Source: Physella acuta (lineage: Eukaryota > Mollusca > Gastropoda > Physidae). From it: 64,000 nucleotides of DNA. The notes beneath the pieces are model-generated. The model did not search any database. It saw only the letters and a list, made by a program, of their open reading frames with translations, and had not been told where the DNA came from. This document shows, in pieces, positions 42,434 through 54,600 of this stretch. Position numbers and translations under genes: made by a program. The stretch is from contig NW_026732278.1 of the NCBI RefSeq assembly GCF_028476545.1, forward strand, positions 434,001-498,000. Reading direction: 5' to 3'. Position 1 is the first letter of the stretch, and each line of letters opens with the position of its first letter.

Positions 42434-44751
42434 CATAATTACGTCCTAAACTTATCTAAATCTAAATTCTCCGATAAAATTAACTTTGCAAAAAGCTACA
42501 CATATTTATAAGTTCAGTTATCTCCCATGGAACAAAATAGCTTTCTTTTTGGTACGAGTTGCGTTCCTTTAATTAATTAAAATGTCGTACATATGTCACA
42601 TCTTGCAGGTTTTATCTCCCCTTCCTTGTTATTAAGCACTTCCGGTGTAGACCTAAAAAAAAGCTCCACCATTTAAAACAATAACGGCTCCTGTTATGGC
42701 GACAAGAGGTAAAAAAAAGCTCTCCAACAGAACTTAATACGATGAAGGGGGCAATACAGACAGCGATAATAATTTATCTTGCATTCTTTAGCTAGTGGTT
42801 AAGCGTATTATTAAGCTGCTATCTCTAATGTGTATGCACTTTTCTTATTAATTACCTGGATATTTTAACACCATGCCCCAAAGTCTACTTCGGTTTGTCA
42901 GTTAGACTTAAAAGGTTTGAGTTGATGGAAGCTAGTGGACATTAATTATAATTAATACACATCTTTAATTACAATAATCTGTGGTGTTCGAGAAAAATGT
43001 GTCCATTGTTACTGTTAGACTAGACGTGTACAAAAAGTTATCAAAGATGTAACCAGTTGGGTCACGTGGACAAAAGGTTATCAATTATTTGACCCGTTTT
43101 TATTCTGTAATTAGTAGACAGATTACGACAACTGATGATTAGATTTTTACACTTAAATTAGTGGACTGACCACAACCACCGATAATTTGATTTTTACCCT
43201 TTAATTAGTGGACTGACCACGTTTTACTGTTTTTTTTACGTTAATTAGCGGACTGACCACTATGACCGATGATTAGTGTTTTACCCTCTAATTAGCGGAC
43301 TGACCACTATGACCGATGATTAGTGTTTTACCCTCTAATTAGCGGACTGACCACGATGACCGATGATTAGTTGTTTACCCTCTAATTAGCGGACTGACCA
43401 CAATGACCGATGATTAGTGTTTTACCCTCTAATTAGCGGACTGACCACTATGACCGATGATTAGTGTTTTACCCTCTAATTAGCGGACTGACCACGATGA
43501 CCGATGATTAGTGTTTTACCCTCTAATTAGCGGACTGACCACTATGACCGATGATTAGTGTTTTACCCTCTAATTAGCGGACTGACCACGATGACCGATG
43601 ATTAGTGTTTTACCCTCTAATTAGCGGACTGACCACAATGACCGATGATTAGTGTTTTACCCTCTAATTAGCGGACTGACCACTATGACCGATGATTAGT
43701 GTTTTACCCTCTAATTAGCGGACTGACCACGATGACCGATGATTAGTGTTTTACCCTCTAATTAGCGGACTGACCACTATGACCGATGATTAGTGTTTTA
43801 CCCTCTAATTAGCGGACTGACCACTATGACCGATGATTAGTTGTTTACCCTCTAATTAGCGGACTGACCACGATGACCGATGATTAGTGTTTTACTCGAC
43901 CAAAGCTTCCTGGCATCAGTGCCAGACCGCTCCTGCTGTACGTCTCAGCGATAAGCGGCCACTGGTCATCCCTGGTGCTAGAAGCGCTGACCCTTCGTGT
44001 CAAGGTCATGGCTAGCCCGTGCCAGATACACATAAAGATAAATTTACCTTTTGACAAAAACCATTTAGCCTGGGGTGGCTATTCGTACACATTTCATCTC
44101 TGCTTAGCCCGTTGCCGTCTTTAAAGCACTTTTGTAAGCCGGCATTGTTACATGGCAACCCGGTTCATTTCATGGACAACCCGAATCATTTCATTTATTA
44201 CCCACTCTATTTTATTAACAACCCATTTATAAAATTGACAAACATTTCTATTTTAATTTAAAAACAACATTCTACTTGACTGACAACTCCAGCTGTTTTT
44301 ATTGACAACCCATTCTATTTTATTGACAACCCGTATTATTTGATTGACAACCAACTCTATTATGTGATCGAGAAATATTTAAGTGCTGAGACAGTTGAAG
44401 TATAGTAAAAAAAAATTCTTTCTTTTTTTTAAAGCAAAAAGTTAGAGCGGCAAGTCCAGTCAGACATTTTATTACAGCTGTCTGCTAGCCAGTCATTATT
44501 TCGTTGATTGAGAATTCGAATCCTAACTTTTAAAAGACAATATGCCATGAATTGAATACTGTTGTATACAAATTAAAATAACATGACACGGTGTAAACCA
44601 GTTCGAATCTTACCAGTACATTTAGTCCAGTGTTTGATCCATACCCCACACGACCAGCAGTGAAGCTTCTACCCACGTCACCACGGACCTGACGAGACAC
44701 TGTCGATGTGACGTCTGACGACAGTAAGGTGAGAATTGTGGGCCGCCCGAC
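41366..44751 (-). CDS. Possible unrecognised minus-strand gene (three candidate exons)
   Basis: Three open segments have splice-like ends and lengths divisible by three. 44751-44614 (46 codons) follows CTGACCACAG, ends CTG|GTAAGA and reads VGRPTILTLLSSDVTSTVSR through FTAGRVGYGSNTGLNVL. 43961-43896 (22 codons) ends CGA|GTAAAA and reads WPLIAETYSRSGLALMPGSF. 41431-41366 (22 codons) ends AAG|GTTAGT and reads LVQLEYTATAGEIFSAVQVH. The 43896 donor abuts the 47-bp minisatellite, and the 41366 donor lies 40 bp from the 26-bp one, as in the CNBD2-like gene. Against: no homology recognised, no start or stop exon found, acceptors of the last two are weak, and a TATAAATA lies just above the third segment, so that one could instead be a 5' UTR exon. 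Confidence 0.28.
41460..41467 (-). promoter_or_regulatory. TATA box candidate (minus strand)
   Basis: TATAAATA on minus, followed about 30 bases later by plausible initiation sites and at 41366 by a donor-like AAG|GTTAGT. It could drive a non-coding first exon spliced to the cysteine-rich precursor exon at 38185, but no junction could be proven; the acceptor above 38185 (TTTGTGATAG) is weak. Confidence 0.3.
42433..43130. other. AT-rich stretch without genes
   Basis: Follows an (AT)n run (42366-42432). No frame, tRNA or repeat signature was found. Confidence 0.4.
43140..43893. repeat. 47-bp minisatellite with CTAATTAG core
   Basis: About 15 units of GACCGATGATTAGTGTTTTA then CCCTCTAATTAGCGGACTG and ACCAC. 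The first units (43140-43260) are degenerate. Every unit contains the palindrome CTAATTAG and GGACTGACCAC. The right edge abuts a donor-like site at 43895. Confidence 0.95.
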
Positions 44752-45254
44752 CTGTGGTCAGACGCACGCGCTCCGCACGCCCTGTAATATACTAACACGG
44801 TGACGTGGTAATCTCACTAGCAGCAGACTCCCACCCCCTCGTCCACCCCCTCGTCCACCCCCCCATCCACCCTTGTTGAGTGCGTGGGCGTTAGCGAACA
44901 GTGATTTTTTTTTCTTCTTATGTAAAAAAAATGTTTTAACATAGATCATGGGCGTACATCTGTAAACACGTGTTTATTTGTGAAAAGTACGAGGCACCGA
45001 AAGGAGGGCTTTGGGGAGCTTGGGTGAATTTTTAATGGTGCAGTGGGAAATATGGGCGTCCTCGGCATGTTGATTAATGCCAAAAGTTGTAAATTAGAAT
45101 AAAAAAGTAATCGTCATAATTAATAAAGAATAAAGTACACCCAAAAAAAATTGCAGGTCACACAAATGGGACCGTCAAAATATTATGTGGTCACCTAAAG
45201 TAGGAGGTAGGCTAATGGTTCTGAGCGCCTCTGTAGGCTAGGAAGCTATGGGTT

Positions 45255-45730
45255 GGAGAGAAAGTTGTGTGCTAGGGGGAGGGGCTGTGTGCTAAGGGGA
45301 GGGGCTGTGTGCTAAGGGGAGGGGCTGTGTGCTTGGGGGTGGGGCTGTGTGCTAAGGGGAGGGGCTGTGTGCTTGGGGGAGGGGCTGTGTGCTAGGGGGA
45401 GGGGCTGTGTGCTAGGGGGAGGGGTTGTGTGCTAGGGGGAGGGGCTGTGTGCTAGGGGGAGGGGCTGTGTGCTAGGGGGAGGGGTTCTGTGCTAGGGGGA
45501 GGGGTTCTGTGCTAGGGGGAGGGGTTCTGTGCTAGGGGGAGGGGCTGTGTGCTAGGGGGAGGGGCTGTGTGCTAGGGGGAGGGGCTGTATGCTAGGGGGA
45601 GGGGTTCTGTGCTAGGGGAGGGGTTCTGAGCTAGGGGGAGGGGCTGTGTGCTAGGGGGAGGGGTTGTGTGCTAGGGGGAGGGGCTGGGTGCTAGGGGAGG
45701 GACTCTGTACTAGGGGGGGGGGGCTGTGTG
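45255..45730. repeat. 20-bp G-rich minisatellite (GGGGCTGTGTGCTAGGGGGA)
   Basis: About 23 copies with GGGG and GGGGG runs in every unit, a strong G-quadruplex-type sequence on the plus strand. Variants alternate CTGTGT and TTCTGT. Confidence 0.95.
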
Positions 45731-46371
45731 ATATTGGGCTGTGGTGAACTATGGGGCTGTTGGCACCCAAGGTGGGAGGTGGGTTAAACAGGGCGCTGAA
45801 TAAAACAAGTAGTATTACAACTACAATGACATTCCTATTTCTTGTCCTTTATAAATAGCGGGCTAAATTCTAACACTGCATGCCTAGTTAACCTCAGCCC
45901 CACAAATGTTTTCAGACTTGACAAACATTCATTCTACGCCTCTGGTTTTCGCCACGCTAAAAATATCTAATTAGCTGACACTAATTGCTATACAAATAGA
46001 AAATAAAAATAAACCGACTGAAAACTTGTTTGACCAAATATGGCGACTTGACAATCTCTGAGCGTGACAAGCAAAATTATCTACCGGATGTGGAGGAGAC
46101 ATTTTATTGGCATCAAATCTGATAATCCTCGGGAGACGCGGTGGTGGATTTAGGCTCTTCAGCTAATGTCTTCACAGCAATCTAGGCTGTTATGACGATT
46201 GTTACATTCCATATTTAAAATGGCTGAAAATAAAAGTTCGGCTGTTTTGTTATACGAACGCAAATATGTACTCAAAGAAACGGAGAGATTCATTCAAGTT
46301 AGATTTCTAACATTAGATCGCTATCATTAGATCTCTAACTTTAGATCCCTATTAGCGATAGCTTACGCTGC

Positions 46372-46632
46372 CATTCACGCAGAGGCGTAGTGACCCTTCC
46401 CGGCGCCCGGGGATAAACTTTCAATTTGGCGCCCCCTCGGGAACAACCTTTCGATTTTCAATTTGAACCCTCCCCCCCCCCCCCCATATATTTTATTTTT
46501 TATATTTATAATGCAAAACTGCACCTAAAATGAGATATTAATTTGTTTTTCCAACCCATTTTGGCGCCCACTAAGGTCGGCGCCCGGAGACATATGTACC
46601 CCCCCCCTTTTCGCTACGCCTCTGCATTCACG
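46372..46632. mobile_element. hAT-type MITE (CAGAGGCGTAG family), 245 bp, 8-bp duplication
   Basis: Element 46380-46624 begins CAGAGGCGTAGTGACCC and ends TTTTCGCTACGCCTCTG. CATTCACG is duplicated exactly at 46372-46379 and 46625-46632. The interior is rich in GGCGCC words and a C-run. Confidence 0.92.
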
Positions 46633-46894
46633 CAATTTAAAAACGTCATCACACAATTAAAATAATATCGAATATCTTCTGTCGATTTGCTTTCAGTATA
46701 TTTTTTTTACAAAGCCCCCTTCAAACAAGATTTTAATGGTTGTAAAGTCACCTGATCTGGTGAGTATAGTATAATCCCATCATTAATTACAGGAATAGAC
46801 TCAAGTCATTTAATACTTCAGGTAGATTAATCCTAACATTTTTACTCGGCCTATGGCGTCATTGATGTAGCCAAACTGGGGACGATACATTTAG

Positions 46895-46988
46895 ATTAAA
46901 AGCAGTAGCGTACGCAGGGGGGGGGGGAGCAGGGGGAGCGGCCGCTCCCCCTCTGGCCATTTTCAGCCAAGTGGCGCCTTTTTGGAAA

Positions 46989-47087
<99 letters not shown>

Positions 47088-47181
47088 TACATGTATATAG
47101 AACGTGCTAAAAATTCGGCGCCTTTTTTTGCTCATTTCGCTCCCCCTACAACGAAAACCTGGATACGCCTCTGATTAAAAG
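46895..47181. mobile_element. hAT-type MITE, 271 bp, holding an (AT)n run
   Basis: Element 46903-47173 begins CAGTAGCGTACGCAGGGG and ends TGGATACGCCTCTG. ATTAAAAG is duplicated at 46895-46902 and 47174-47181. An (AT)n microsatellite (46991-47080) sits inside. Its ends are related to the CAGAGGCGTAG family. Confidence 0.9.
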
Positions 47182-47671
47182 TAATTAGTTTAAACAAATA
47201 ACTTTGCGTGTAGTTTAAAAATAATTAGTTTAGACAGAGGGTTTGTAGAAAATAGATTTTTATTGATGTTTGTTTTCGATGAATGAAATGTTTGTTGGAT
47301 CAATGACCTCAATACTTATTTCAGTTGTCTACTTGAATGATCGGTCGCAGGTTGTTTGTGCTAAATATATAAATAGTTATGGGACACATTTTAATTAGGT
47401 CATCATCACCCAAAAAATATGCAAATATTTATAAAAGTTCACAATAACAAGTTTTTATATACGTACTAAAAATTATTCTCTTTATAATGAAACACTGTTT
47501 ATCTATTAGTTCCAACTTATTTATCTGGCGACCCATTTTTATAAAAGCCAAGTGACCCGCGACTTCAATATCCTAGAATGCCGAATTGTTCTAAGGTTAA
47601 TTAACAAAACAAAGAAAAACAGTTATGTAATTATTAAATTAATTACTTCAAAGTAACCCTTGAAATGTCAA

Positions 47672-47757
47672 TGTTGAATTCACAAATTATGAATTGCTGA
47701 TAAGCAGAAAAATAAAACAACTAGATGGCGGCGTATACAATGTCGCGGGTCAGCTCG
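47672..47757 (+). repeat. Single end of the 14182-type element
   Basis: GAATTCACAAATTATGAATT, then a GCTGATAAGCAGAAAAATAA run, ACTAGATGGCGGCGTATAC and GGTCAGCTCG. It is a near copy of the inverted ends at 16930-17018; no partner end was found nearby. Confidence 0.7.
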
Positions 47758-47969
47758 TGTTATTTATATATCTTTCAATTAACAGATGCAGAAAATGCTC
47801 GCTAGCTGAGATAATTATGTAGACACAAATGGACAAAAGCTTGAACTGCTAGCAGTGTCACATGTTTATAAACTATATACACCACATCACAAGAAAGTTT
47901 AATTCATCGTGAATACTTGCTACATACAGTGAAGGAGAGAATACATTTCCTCTCATGTGTAATTTTTAC

Positions 47970-48174
47970 TTACGGAGTGTAGAGAAAGTATTGTAATCGT
48001 GCACACACATTAAATGAGATTTTGACAGTTTTCATCGTTTTACGCTTCCCCGCTTTATCGTATGCTGAGTAAAAACTATGCATTGTAATCGTGCAAAAAT
48101 CTAAATCAAGATTTTGACACATTTTGACATTTTATAACCTTCCGGAGCTGGAAAAAAAACTTTCTTTTTCAATC

Positions 48175-48206
<32 letters not shown>

Positions 48207-48560
48207 AAGTGCGTGTGTGTGTCTGTAAACATGATAACTTGTGTACCGTTTTGGTAATGTAGACCATATTTCATACATAATTTGTAATTTTCTTTTAACG
48301 TTTGGGCGATTTCCGGTAACAGGAAGTGGTACTTATTCCACTTCCGGTTTCTCAAAAGCCTATAATTTGAGTACTTTTTTAGTTAGATCGACCAACTTTA
48401 AAATATAGCTATTAATATAGGTATGCGAAGGCTTTTTATCAATTTTGCAACGATTTTTAGTAACAAGAAGTGGCACTCAACTCTAATATCTTTGGGAAAT
48501 CGATAACTTCAATAGAATTTCAGTTGAGTAGACGAAATTTCATATAAATGATTTTATTCT
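47970..48560 (-). mobile_element. Degenerate copy of the 700-bp repeat
   Basis: In inverted order it keeps GTAGAGAAAGTATTGTAATC, ATAACTTGTGTACCG, GGCGATTTCCGGTAACAGG and CACTTCCGGTTTCTC. It is much more diverged than copies 1-3 and split by a (CT)n run (48171-48205), so the family is old. Confidence 0.6.
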
Positions 48561-48819
48561 TGAATTACTCTCAAATTTTGGTTGACCTCCAATATCTGGA
48601 CGCGGGACTTTATTGTTCATGTGTTATCAGAAAACATTCAGCTGTAGCAATAATACTAGAGTAACTAGACTGATATGATAAGGAAACATGAGTTCTATTC
48701 TATTCTAGTGCACATTGAACAAACTAAACTTCTATTCTTTTGCTGGTGTAATTTCAAAATGGTAAATTTTTCCTTATGACCATGTCTTGTAAATTAAATA
48801 ATTAATTATATTTTCATAC

Positions 48820-49010
48820 CATATAAAATCTATATGAGCTGTTAGTATATTTGTACAAAGTAAATGGGCCGTCGGACGCTGCTGATACAGTTTGTTCGTT
48901 AAATCAAGTGGCATCCCCGCAGGACGCCCAATAAAAAGATCCCAGGTGCTAGATAGCTGCTGGCGAATTTGGGCGCCGAATCGCACCCTGCTGGAGCGCC
49001 CCTCTCCGGA
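48820..49010 (-). mobile_element. Possible LINE tail fragment
   Basis: The minus strand reads QLSSTWDLFIGRPAGMPLDL then RPTAHLLCT. WDL--GRP--G-P patterns recur in translated LINE 3' regions of invertebrates as I remember them; no other part of an element is visible. Confidence 0.3.
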
Positions 49011-49151
49011 TTTTTTTTAATCGCAGAAACCTCCTCAGTGTTATTTTTCAACAATTTTCCAAAGTTTCATGGCGATCATATAAAAGATGTAGTAATACAT
49101 AAAAGACAAACCCACAGACTAACAGACTGACAGACACATAGACATATTTTC

Positions 49152-49153
<2 letters not shown>

Positions 49154-49224
<71 letters not shown>
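49154..49224. repeat. (AT)n-(GT)n compound microsatellite
   Basis: AT dinucleotides to 49208, then GTGTGT to 49224. Confidence 0.97.
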
Positions 49225-49349
49225 TTCTTGCAGTCTACGGTGATCGCGTAGGTTGCACCACACACTTTGTTATGATTACTTTAGTAAAAAACGAAACGTA
49301 GGAAAAACGTAAGTTGTTTTTCCCCATTTCTGCCACTGATGATAAAGAT

Positions 49350-49560
49350 AAATTCCGTGTGGCCTAGCGGTAGAGAGCAAGACTGCTAACCCGACAGTTT
49401 CGAATTCGGGTTCAAGTCAGTAGAATGTTCCTGACTTCACGAATCTCTGAAGAGTAGGCAGTTAGAGAAAACAAAGGCGGCTGAATATAGTCCTGACCAG
49501 CTGACCACATTTTCGTATGTAGTCATGTGACTTGGGCATGAACGGAAAAGATGATGAAAA
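49350..49560 (+). mobile_element. tRNA-derived SINE, copy 2
   Basis: The head has an A box (GTGGCCTAGCGGTAGAG) and a B box (GGGTTCAAGTC), then the shared central blocks CCTGACTTCAC, TCTGAAGAGTAGGC and GAGAAAACAAAGGCGGCTG, CTGACCACATTTTCG and AAAAGATGATGAAAATAG. Related to 23407-23690. Confidence 0.7.
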
Positions 49561-49789
49561 TAGTTGAAACTATTTGATTGTAACCATTGCTATTTGTTTT
49601 TGTTTTTTTTAATTTTTTTTTAAATGATTAAATAACAACACACTCACGTAAAAAGATGAATATTTAATGTAAAAAATTCAACATTTGCTATATACGACAA
49701 ACTCGTTCAACATTTCAACTAAGCAAAAGGACTGAAGTAAAGTCCTCGTACATTTAATAATAAAAGGGAAGACGTTCCTAGCCAATCTA

Positions 49790-51205
49790 ACATTTGTCTT
49801 AGTATTATATTAGACATTTGTCTAAGTTTCGCAGTAAATATCTTTCTTTGTAGCAAATGAGACATATGTCTAAGTATCAAATTAAAAACGTATTATATTA
49901 GACGTTTGTCTTAGTATTAAAGTAAATACATGTCTTAGTATCACAGTAAATTCATGTCTTAATATCACAGTAAATTCGTGTCTTAGTATCAAATCCTTGT
50001 TTTAGTATCACAATAAATTCTTGTCTTAGTGTGAGCGGCTGGAGTGTGTTTATCTGTTATTATAATTATTTGTAACTAAGAAGGCGAATGTCGCTTTTTA
50101 TGTTCCTTTGAGGATTGTTGTGGTTTTTAGTTAAGTAGTCCGCTATTATGGCGCTGATATGATTTTGATTTTACAATGGTTTGTAGCCTGGTTATTGTGT
50201 CTTGTTTATATTTTAATGTTATTATTTATGCAAACTTTGTTTTGGAGTGTGGCTCCACTTTGCTTTAAGTCCTGAATGTTACTTATTATTGTATTAGGGA
50301 CTATTTTCTTGTGCGTAGTATTGGTTTCTTTGTTCGTAGTATTGGTTTCTTTGTTCGTGAATGTGGTGTGTCGACAGGGAGGGACATTCAGCGGGAATGT
50401 CGAGGCCTGTGTGTTAAGTGTTTCTGTAACACATTTATATGGTGTATGGTAACGTAGAGCTATTTTTATACGGTTTTATTATGTTTTCCATATTTTTGTT
50501 TGTTTATTTTGTATACAAAGTGACTAGATCTATATACTAGATCTATTTAGTCTTGACTTTGAGAAGTTTCAATGTTTGTTTTATCCAGACCACGTGGTAG
50601 CACGATGGCCTGGGTTTAGTCATGGATTATTGTAGATTTTACTTTCATTTATGAGAGCCTCTTGTTTAGGCTGACAATTGTATCAGCTTACTGCTTTGTG
50701 TATAACTTTTTTTACATTTAAATTGATTTGTCTTATTTTTCCTCTTTCTAGGACGGTGGTCCGAAATTGGGTGTTTTGTTTCGTTGAGTTCTGTTTGTTT
50801 TGTATGTCTTGAGTGTTTTATTTTGTCTAGATCTAGATTCTGGTTTTTTTATAATAACTTTTGGTTCCATATTTATTATTTTGTTAAATAAATTTTATTA
50901 TATTGTTTAAGTTTTTTTGTTTTATTTTAGTAGTTTTTTTTTATTTTAGACTAAGGTTAGGTTATTAACCAGTCTGGGTTTATCCGGGCTTGCACTGACC
51001 GGACAGTAGTTAGTTAGATAAGCCTAGAAGGGTAGATATTAGGTATCCCCCCCTAGCAGGGCTTACATTAGTATCACAGTAAACTCATGTCTTAGTATCG
51101 CAGTAAATTCTTGTCTTAGTATCACAGTAAATTCGTGTCTTAGTATAACAATAAATTCGTGTCTTAGTATCACAGTAAATTCGTGTCTTAGTATCAAATC
51201 AAACA
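49790..51205. repeat. 22-bp minisatellite (GTCTTAGTATCACAGTAAATTC), split by a solo LTR
   Basis: Units at about 49795-50029 resume at 51068-51205, so the array was one block before the insertion at 50030. Left units are more diverged (ACATTTGTCTAAGT types) than right units. Confidence 0.85.
50026..51071. mobile_element. Solo LTR of an LTR retrotransposon (1,038 bp), fossil
   Basis: The insert 50030-51067 begins TGTGAGC and ends GCTTACA (TG...CA with inverted ends). It is flanked by a 4-bp TTAG duplication (50026-50029, 51068-51071) and lies exactly between minisatellite units. No internal gag-pol region is present, as expected after LTR-LTR recombination. The 4-bp duplication suits several LTR families, so the family is not named. 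The crisp ends suggest a fairly young insertion. The orientation is uncertain. Confidence 0.7.
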
Positions 51206-51339
51206 TTAGACTTTCACAATTGTCTATCCACATCTGCTTAAACAGAGAATTTAATTGACCTTTGTTCCAAACTCACTTAAAGTCTTCGGCAACAAAGCTC
51301 TTTCATAGTTAAAACAGGAATTGTTGGAGAGATTCTAGA

Positions 51340-51660
51340 AACAAAACAAATATGGAACCAAATAGTCCAGAACTGCAACCCCAACAAAATCCCAGAACTA
51401 TGACGTAAAAATGTGGTCCCCAACAAAATCCCAGAACTATGACGTAAAAATGTGGTCCCCAACGAAATCCCAGAACTATGACGTAAAAATGTGGTCCCAA
51501 CGAAATCCCAGAACTATGACGTAAAATTGTGGTCCCAACGAAATCCCAGAACTATGACGTAAAAATGTGGTCCCAACGAAATCCCAGAACTATGACGTAA
51601 AAATGTGGTCCCAACGAAATCCCAGAACTATGACGTAAAAATGTGGTCCCCAACGAAATA
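51340..51660. repeat. 38-bp minisatellite overlapping the CNBD2-like stop codon
   Basis: About eight units of AAATCCCAGAACTATGACGT then AAAAATGTGGTCCCAACG. The right-most unit (about 51619-51656) encodes the last eight codons and stop (VGDHIFTS*) of the CNBD2-like gene on minus. Confidence 0.92.
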
Positions 51661-54600
51661 ACTGGTCGAAGGGTCCAGGTTTTTCCTCCAGCTGGTCAGG
51701 GAGTTGGTGTTGAATGGCCGCATGTTGAGTGTCCGGTCGTTGACCACTGCCAGGTGGGTTTCTGTATCAACGAATGGACCAGGTGATGACGTGCGAGTGG
51801 TCATCAGGGTAGTGTCGTCGTTCTCTGGGAGATTCACATTGTCATCATCAACATCATCGCCGTCCTCGCCATCCGAGGTAAGTTCGTCCTCTTCTGTAGG
51901 CTGTGGATTAGAAGAACATAAATAAATTTATGTTAATTTTGACATTAGTGCACTAATGTCACTCTGTCAAATACAAATTCCACACAAAAGAAAAATGTTG
52001 GCTATTTTACAAACTAAACCAAATACTTTTTTGGCTTTAGGCACGACGATGTATCCTGGCCATCGTGCCCAGCCACTTGAGCCTTTGAGAGTTGCCGGTA
52101 TGGACGCGATGACCTGCCCTAGCCGTTGAAGACGATGTATATTGATAATATTCTTTTTAAACTCCGACCAGCTTAAATCTTCAAGGTAATGAGCTCTTAG
52201 CTCCTCTTCTGTCGGAAACCTGAAGAAAAGGGAATGAGGTGTTCTGGGATTACAATATGGCTACAAACTTCATAGTTTCAGCAATTAATGTTTAGATATG
52301 CTTTAATTAATTAATTATTTGGTAATTCAGCTAAGTCCTAATGAGTGGGGAACTGTGTGATATAAACTTGACCACCCACTACACACCATTGACCCTCGAC
52401 AATGCAGGCATCATATTACCTACCCAATCTGTCATTTTAATATACAAAATTCATGGGTTATTTTAAAAGCGTTATTTTAGTGTAGATGGGAAAAAAAGCC
52501 AAAGAATCCCCATAGGGAACTGAGCAGGGCGCGGCACACATAACAGTCCACACAACAAACCACACAACAAACCACACAACAGCCCACACACCAGCCCAGA
52601 CAACAGCCCACACAGCAACCCACACAACACCCCACAGAACGACCCACACACCAGCCCACACAACAGCCCACACAACAACCCACACAACGACCCACACAGC
52701 AACCCACACAACACCCCACACAACAAACCACACAACAGCCCACACAACAGCCCACAAAACGACCCACACAACAACCCACACACCAGCCCACACAACAGCC
52801 CACACAACGACCAACTCACTCTCTGGGCTTGTAGACCTTCTTGAGGTACTCCTCAGAAGACTTTCTGGGCGAGATCCTGAGGAAGGTTCGGACAGCGACC
52901 CTGAAGAGACGGACACCGTCACTCACCAGCGTGATCCGTGTCATGTCTTTTGGCGGCTTCATCGACAGCACGGAGAGGTTCTGTACGGATGACGTCAGCA
53001 GTTCAAAGGTCACAGTTCAGCCAATGTTCAATTATAACTTTAATTAAACTCTGCTAGTATTTAACATACATGTATATCTGTAGCGCTGATAAAAACAGTT
53101 ATTGGAAGTCTTCATAGTTTTAATAATGTATAGGACGTGTCACTGTTAATTTCTATTTTCTTAAGTATACAAAGGGCGTAACTCGACCGTTGCCGTACCC
53201 CCCACCTCACACAAATAACCTCACAAAAAACGAACATACAGGCTAAACTACCCTCACTCAACCATTGTGACTTCATGTTGTAATGTCCTACCGTCCTAAT
53301 GTCCTAATGTTCTACTGTCTTTATATCCTAATTTCCTAAAGTCCTAAATTCCAAATGTCCTACCGTCCTACTGTCCTTATGTTTTTATGTCCTAATGTCA
53401 TACCGTCCTACTGTCCTTATGTCTTTATGTCCTAATGTCCTACTGTCCTAATGTCCTAACGTCCTAATGTTCTAATGTCCTACAATCGTAATGTCTTTAT
53501 ATCCTAATGTTCTAATGTCCTACCGTCGTAATGTCCTTATATCCTAATGTTCTAATGTCCTACCGTCGTAATGTCCTTATATCCTAATGTTCTAATGCCC
53601 TACTGTCCTAATGTCCTACTGTCCTACAGGACTAACCGTGCAGTCCCCGTGATGCAGCATGCCAACATGAGCGAACTGTGAGCACCTGGCTAGCGACTTG
53701 CTGTTTTCTTTCTTCACCCGGTGAGTTCTGCCCCTTGTCTCACTCGTCACGAGATCTGAGACATCAAACTCTTTCAGCATGGATAGCCGCCCCTGGGGAG
53801 TGATGACGTCACCAGTAAACTAAGCTATTCTACTTGCTCCTGTTTCTAAGCTATTCTACTTGCTCCTCTTTATATTACAACTATTCATTTCATGTCCAAT
53901 TAAAAAAGTAAAATCATATTTCTCGAGCGAAATGCCTTGTAATTTTGTGCAGTAAAATGTATGGAGGTTTCACTTACTTTCATGACGAAGTACGCATAGT
54001 TCGCTTTTGACCAATCAGATTCGACGACAGTCGAGTGTGGGACGTCCAAAACCTGCGACAGGAAACAGAGTCTCTTCAGGTGCTCAGGGTCCCAGGTCTC
54101 AAACAGCGGGAATTTGCTGCAGATAATACACAAGTTGTGGCTACAGGCTCTTTTCTGATGGGGGGGGGGGGGGGGGGATGGGCGGTTGTGGGGGGGGGGG
54201 GATGGGGGAGTGGGGACCTCTGAGCTGGGCCCAAATAATGTCCTTAGGTTTGTCAATATACACGTTAGGGTATAGGGTTAAGGTTATGATTAATTTAAGG
54301 TAGATTTATCGGTCTGATAAAAAAACAACTTATTAGCACAACCCATTAATTAACGTCATTTACTTCAATGCTAGTTGCACTAAAGAAGGAAGTGAAATGA
54401 CATAAACCAGCCACAAAACACGGACAAGGTAACTAAGTCATTGTGTGACACACTTAGGGGCACTTTACACTACAAAAACACAACCATTTGTATAAGCGCA
54501 CATCCGTTTATATAAGGTCACAAGGACGTTATATAAGGTGATAGGAACGCTATATAACGTCATAGGGACGCTATATAAGATCATATGGACGCTATATAAG

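Noticed and set aside
52458-52922. Cys/Val/Trp-rich frames (VVWAVVWAGVW, CGLLCGL)
   Set aside because: They translate the CACACAACAGCC array, run across a real splice donor and differ only by frame.
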